From NCBI GenBank assembly GCA_040877545.1, contig JBBDNN010000030.1, forward strand, positions 1 to 5,598: a stretch of 5,598 bases of DNA, given 5' to 3'. The notes beneath the pieces were generated by a model that searched no databases, was not told the origin of the DNA, and saw only the letters and a list, made by a program, of their open reading frames with translations. Every line of letters starts with the position of its first letter. The first letter of the stretch is position 1. Source of the stretch: Gracilimonas sp040877545. GTDB lineage: Bacteria; Bacteroidota; Rhodothermia; Balneolales; Balneolaceae. Of this stretch, positions 5,549 through 5,598 are shown piece after piece. The position numbers and the translations under genes were made by a program.

Positions 5549-5598
5549 TGTTATGTCAATGGTACATTGTCGGGTAGAATACCACCAGATGGTTTGGG

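Noticed and set aside
5557..5569. CAATG-GTA-CATTG short hairpin just after the small ORF, possible terminator
   Set aside because: It has only five base pairs with two G-C pairs and no T-run after it, which is too weak for an intrinsic terminator.
5551..5598. Open minus-strand frame ending in TAA at 5551 (15 codons), possibly the 3' end of a convergent gene
   Set aside because: Another minus frame and a plus frame with ATG are also open over the stretch; about 48 bases cannot decide.

Overview
The window reads as a piece of a Bacteroidota-type chromosome, possibly from the Balneola/Rhodothermota neighbourhood. The sequence is moderately AT-rich, start codons are preceded by A/T-rich stretches rather than Shine-Dalgarno motifs, and the response regulator and ABC ATPase carry sequence habits I associate with that group. 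The lineage is an inference and was not tested by any search.

Four full-length genes lie on the minus strand and are read right to left: a sigma-54-dependent NtrC-type response regulator (5060-3678), an NtrY-like membrane histidine kinase (3626-2262), a MacB/LolD-type ABC ATPase (2202-1522) and an HlyD/MacA-type membrane fusion protein (1351-95). This is a two-component system followed by the ATPase and periplasmic adaptor of a tripartite-type ABC exporter. No permease is present in the window. Just past the adaptor gene come four 8-bp tandem repeats (60-91) and then the first 11 codons of a different gene, whose N-terminus resembles the S23 / four-helix-bundle (bIVP) family (35-1).

The most informative part is the control DNA. 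The ATPase gene and the adaptor gene each have their own sigma-54-type promoter. The two share the pattern TTTGGCACA-N4-TTGA and place the predicted transcription start at nearly the same distance (about 26-27 bases) from the ATG. Upstream of the adaptor promoter is a perfect 16-bp palindrome of the form TGTNCGATATCGNACA (1478-1493), with a degenerate partner centred exactly 21 bp away (1457-1472). The same palindrome occurs once more, at 5143-5158, between the regulator gene and a rightward gene. It is the obvious candidate for the enhancer site bound by the Fis-type helix-turn-helix of the regulator encoded here.

Right of the regulator gene, a 311-base gap (5061-5371) holds that palindrome and a weaker sigma-54-like promoter facing right. 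The gap leads to a 58-codon ORF (5372-5548) encoding a small protein with two predicted membrane segments. The working model is as follows: the kinase senses a signal at or in the inner membrane and phosphorylates the regulator, which binds the TGTNCGATATCGNACA sites and activates sigma-54 transcription of the exporter subunits. It may also act on its own gene and on the small membrane protein.
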